Of a stretch of 64,000 nt of DNA, positions 63,322-64,000 are shown in pieces (position 1 is the stretch's first letter; every line of letters begins with the position of its first letter). The DNA lies in contig JAJQJQ010000022.1 of the NCBI GenBank assembly GCA_028622995.1, forward strand, positions 2,480,001 through 2,544,000, in the 5' to 3' direction. The DNA comes from Panagrolaimus kolymaensis. Taxonomy: Eukaryota; Nematoda; Chromadorea; Rhabditida; Panagrolaimidae. Both the position numbers and the translations under genes were made by a program. The notes under the pieces are model-generated. The model was not told where the DNA came from and did not search any database. It saw only the letters and a list, made by a program, of their open reading frames with translations.

Positions 63322-63567
63322 CAATCAGCAGGCCAAAAATGTAATACAAATTCGGATTCCGATTATGATGATTATTGCCCTTCAGTTGTTTCACGTTTAT
63401 CCCTTCCATCAACCACATCATCTTCAGCTGCATCAACAGCAAGTGGAGATACAACAACATCATCATTAAAAAATAAAATATATTCGTATCTTCCTGAATG
63501 GCCCTCATTTTTTAAACGACCTAGTAGTGCTCCTTCTGACGAAGCTTCTTCTCCCCCATCCTCTTAA
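63322..63567 (+). CDS. In-frame extension of the Rab11-FIP gene after a UGA (possible readthrough)
   Basis: After the UGA at 63319-63321 the same frame is open for 81 codons to TAA at 63565-63567. The peptide is not low-quality AT translation: it starts QSAGQKCNTNSDSDYDDYC, continues with a Ser/Thr-rich stretch, then SYLPEWPSFFKRPSSAPSDE and a Ser/Pro end. The nucleotide after the stop is C (UGA C). No GT-AG intron was found that removes the UGA and keeps frame. Readthrough, a sequence error or a polymorphic stop would all produce this pattern. Confidence 0.55.
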   Translation, partial: QSAGQKCNTNSDSDYDDYCPSVVSRLSLPSTTSSSAASTASGDTTTSSLKNKIYSYLPEWPSFFKRPSSAPSDEASSPPSS

Positions 63568-64000
63568 AATTGTACCTATTTCTAGTCTATTATTTTATGG
63601 CATTTTTCTTTTTGTTTTAGGGTTTTTGGTGGCACTGTTCCTTCTATAGCTTGTTGGATTTATGTATATTTGAAATCCATAGGTTTCTATCATGTACAAT
63701 TCTGCACTCATTCAATTCACTTTTTTCCTTCCACACACGGGTGTTTTCTTTCCTTCTTCTTTTTTTATAAATCCTTCAAACAAATAAAAGCTACGTCAAA
63801 AAGTATCTACTTTTAAGATCTCTATCATCCCCTATTATTGGTCGTTTCCCAACATCCTTGCATAATAATATAATTCATCACAAGCCTTTTTAGTCATCTT
63901 TTGCACCAACAACAATTCAATCCATTCATCTATCTGTTTTTATTTCGGTTTCCTATACATAGTTGCACATTTTTGGCCGCTTCTCTGTTAGCAAATGTTC
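63568..64000 (+). other. 3' region of the Rab11-FIP gene to window end
   Basis: No further coding seen. AATAAA at about 63784 is a plausible polyA signal. Pyrimidine-rich afterwards. Confidence 0.5.

Overview
The window is nuclear DNA from a nematode. It is AT-rich, with small GT-AG introns (often about 45-150 bp), TTTTAG/TTTCAG acceptors and AATAAA-type polyA sites. It carries chemoreceptor families restricted to or expanded in nematodes (SRSX, SRAB, a DMSR/SRW-type peptide receptor) and a transthyretin-like secreted protein. The species could not be settled from sequence alone; codon and family content do not look like C. elegans itself. Every gene model was assembled by hand from exon phases, splice sites and protein similarity recalled from memory. 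No search was run.

Layout: 1-1933 (-) PGAP2, running off the left edge; 3715-4830 (+) steroid/acyl-CoA short-chain dehydrogenase (LET-767 type); 5249-6464 (+) succinyl-CoA ligase alpha; 7374-7803 (-) a short secreted peptide precursor; about 6 kb without a recognisable gene; 13976-15008 (+) GILT thiol reductase, tail to tail with 15254-16748 (-) a DMSR-type GPCR; about 5 kb without a gene; 22035-33276 (-) the NURF-1/BPTF locus, which reads as two consecutive transcription units; 33994-34645 (+) a small coiled-coil gene head to head with it; 36899-38404 (+) SRSX receptor; 39258-40284 (+) aquaglyceroporin; 40549-48347 (-) EPG-5; 48629-50402 (-) CCT-3; 52519-53084 (+) transthyretin-like; 54848-56286 (+) SRAB receptor, tail to tail with 56394-57208 (-) a divergent Rab6-like GTPase; 59628-63567 (+) a class II Rab11-FIP (FIP3/FIP4/Nuf-like).

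The genes do not form one pathway. Several concern membrane traffic and degradation: PGAP2, GILT, EPG-5, the Rab6-like protein and Rab11-FIP. cct-3 and epg-5 are 281 bp apart on the same strand with a splice acceptor directly before the epg-5 ATG, which looks like a nematode operon.

The most unusual observations are: (1) an in-frame UGA in the Rab11-FIP gene followed by 81 open, coding-like codons; (2) the NURF-1 locus apparently split into an N-terminal DDT/PHD gene and a C-terminal PHD gene that has lost the bromodomain and has its own extra first exon; (3) a 984-bp element with perfect ~150-bp terminal inverted repeats and TA flanks inside a NURF-1 intron; (4) an unrecognised secreted, dibasic-site peptide precursor; (5) a Rab6-like GTPase with altered guanine-specificity motifs.
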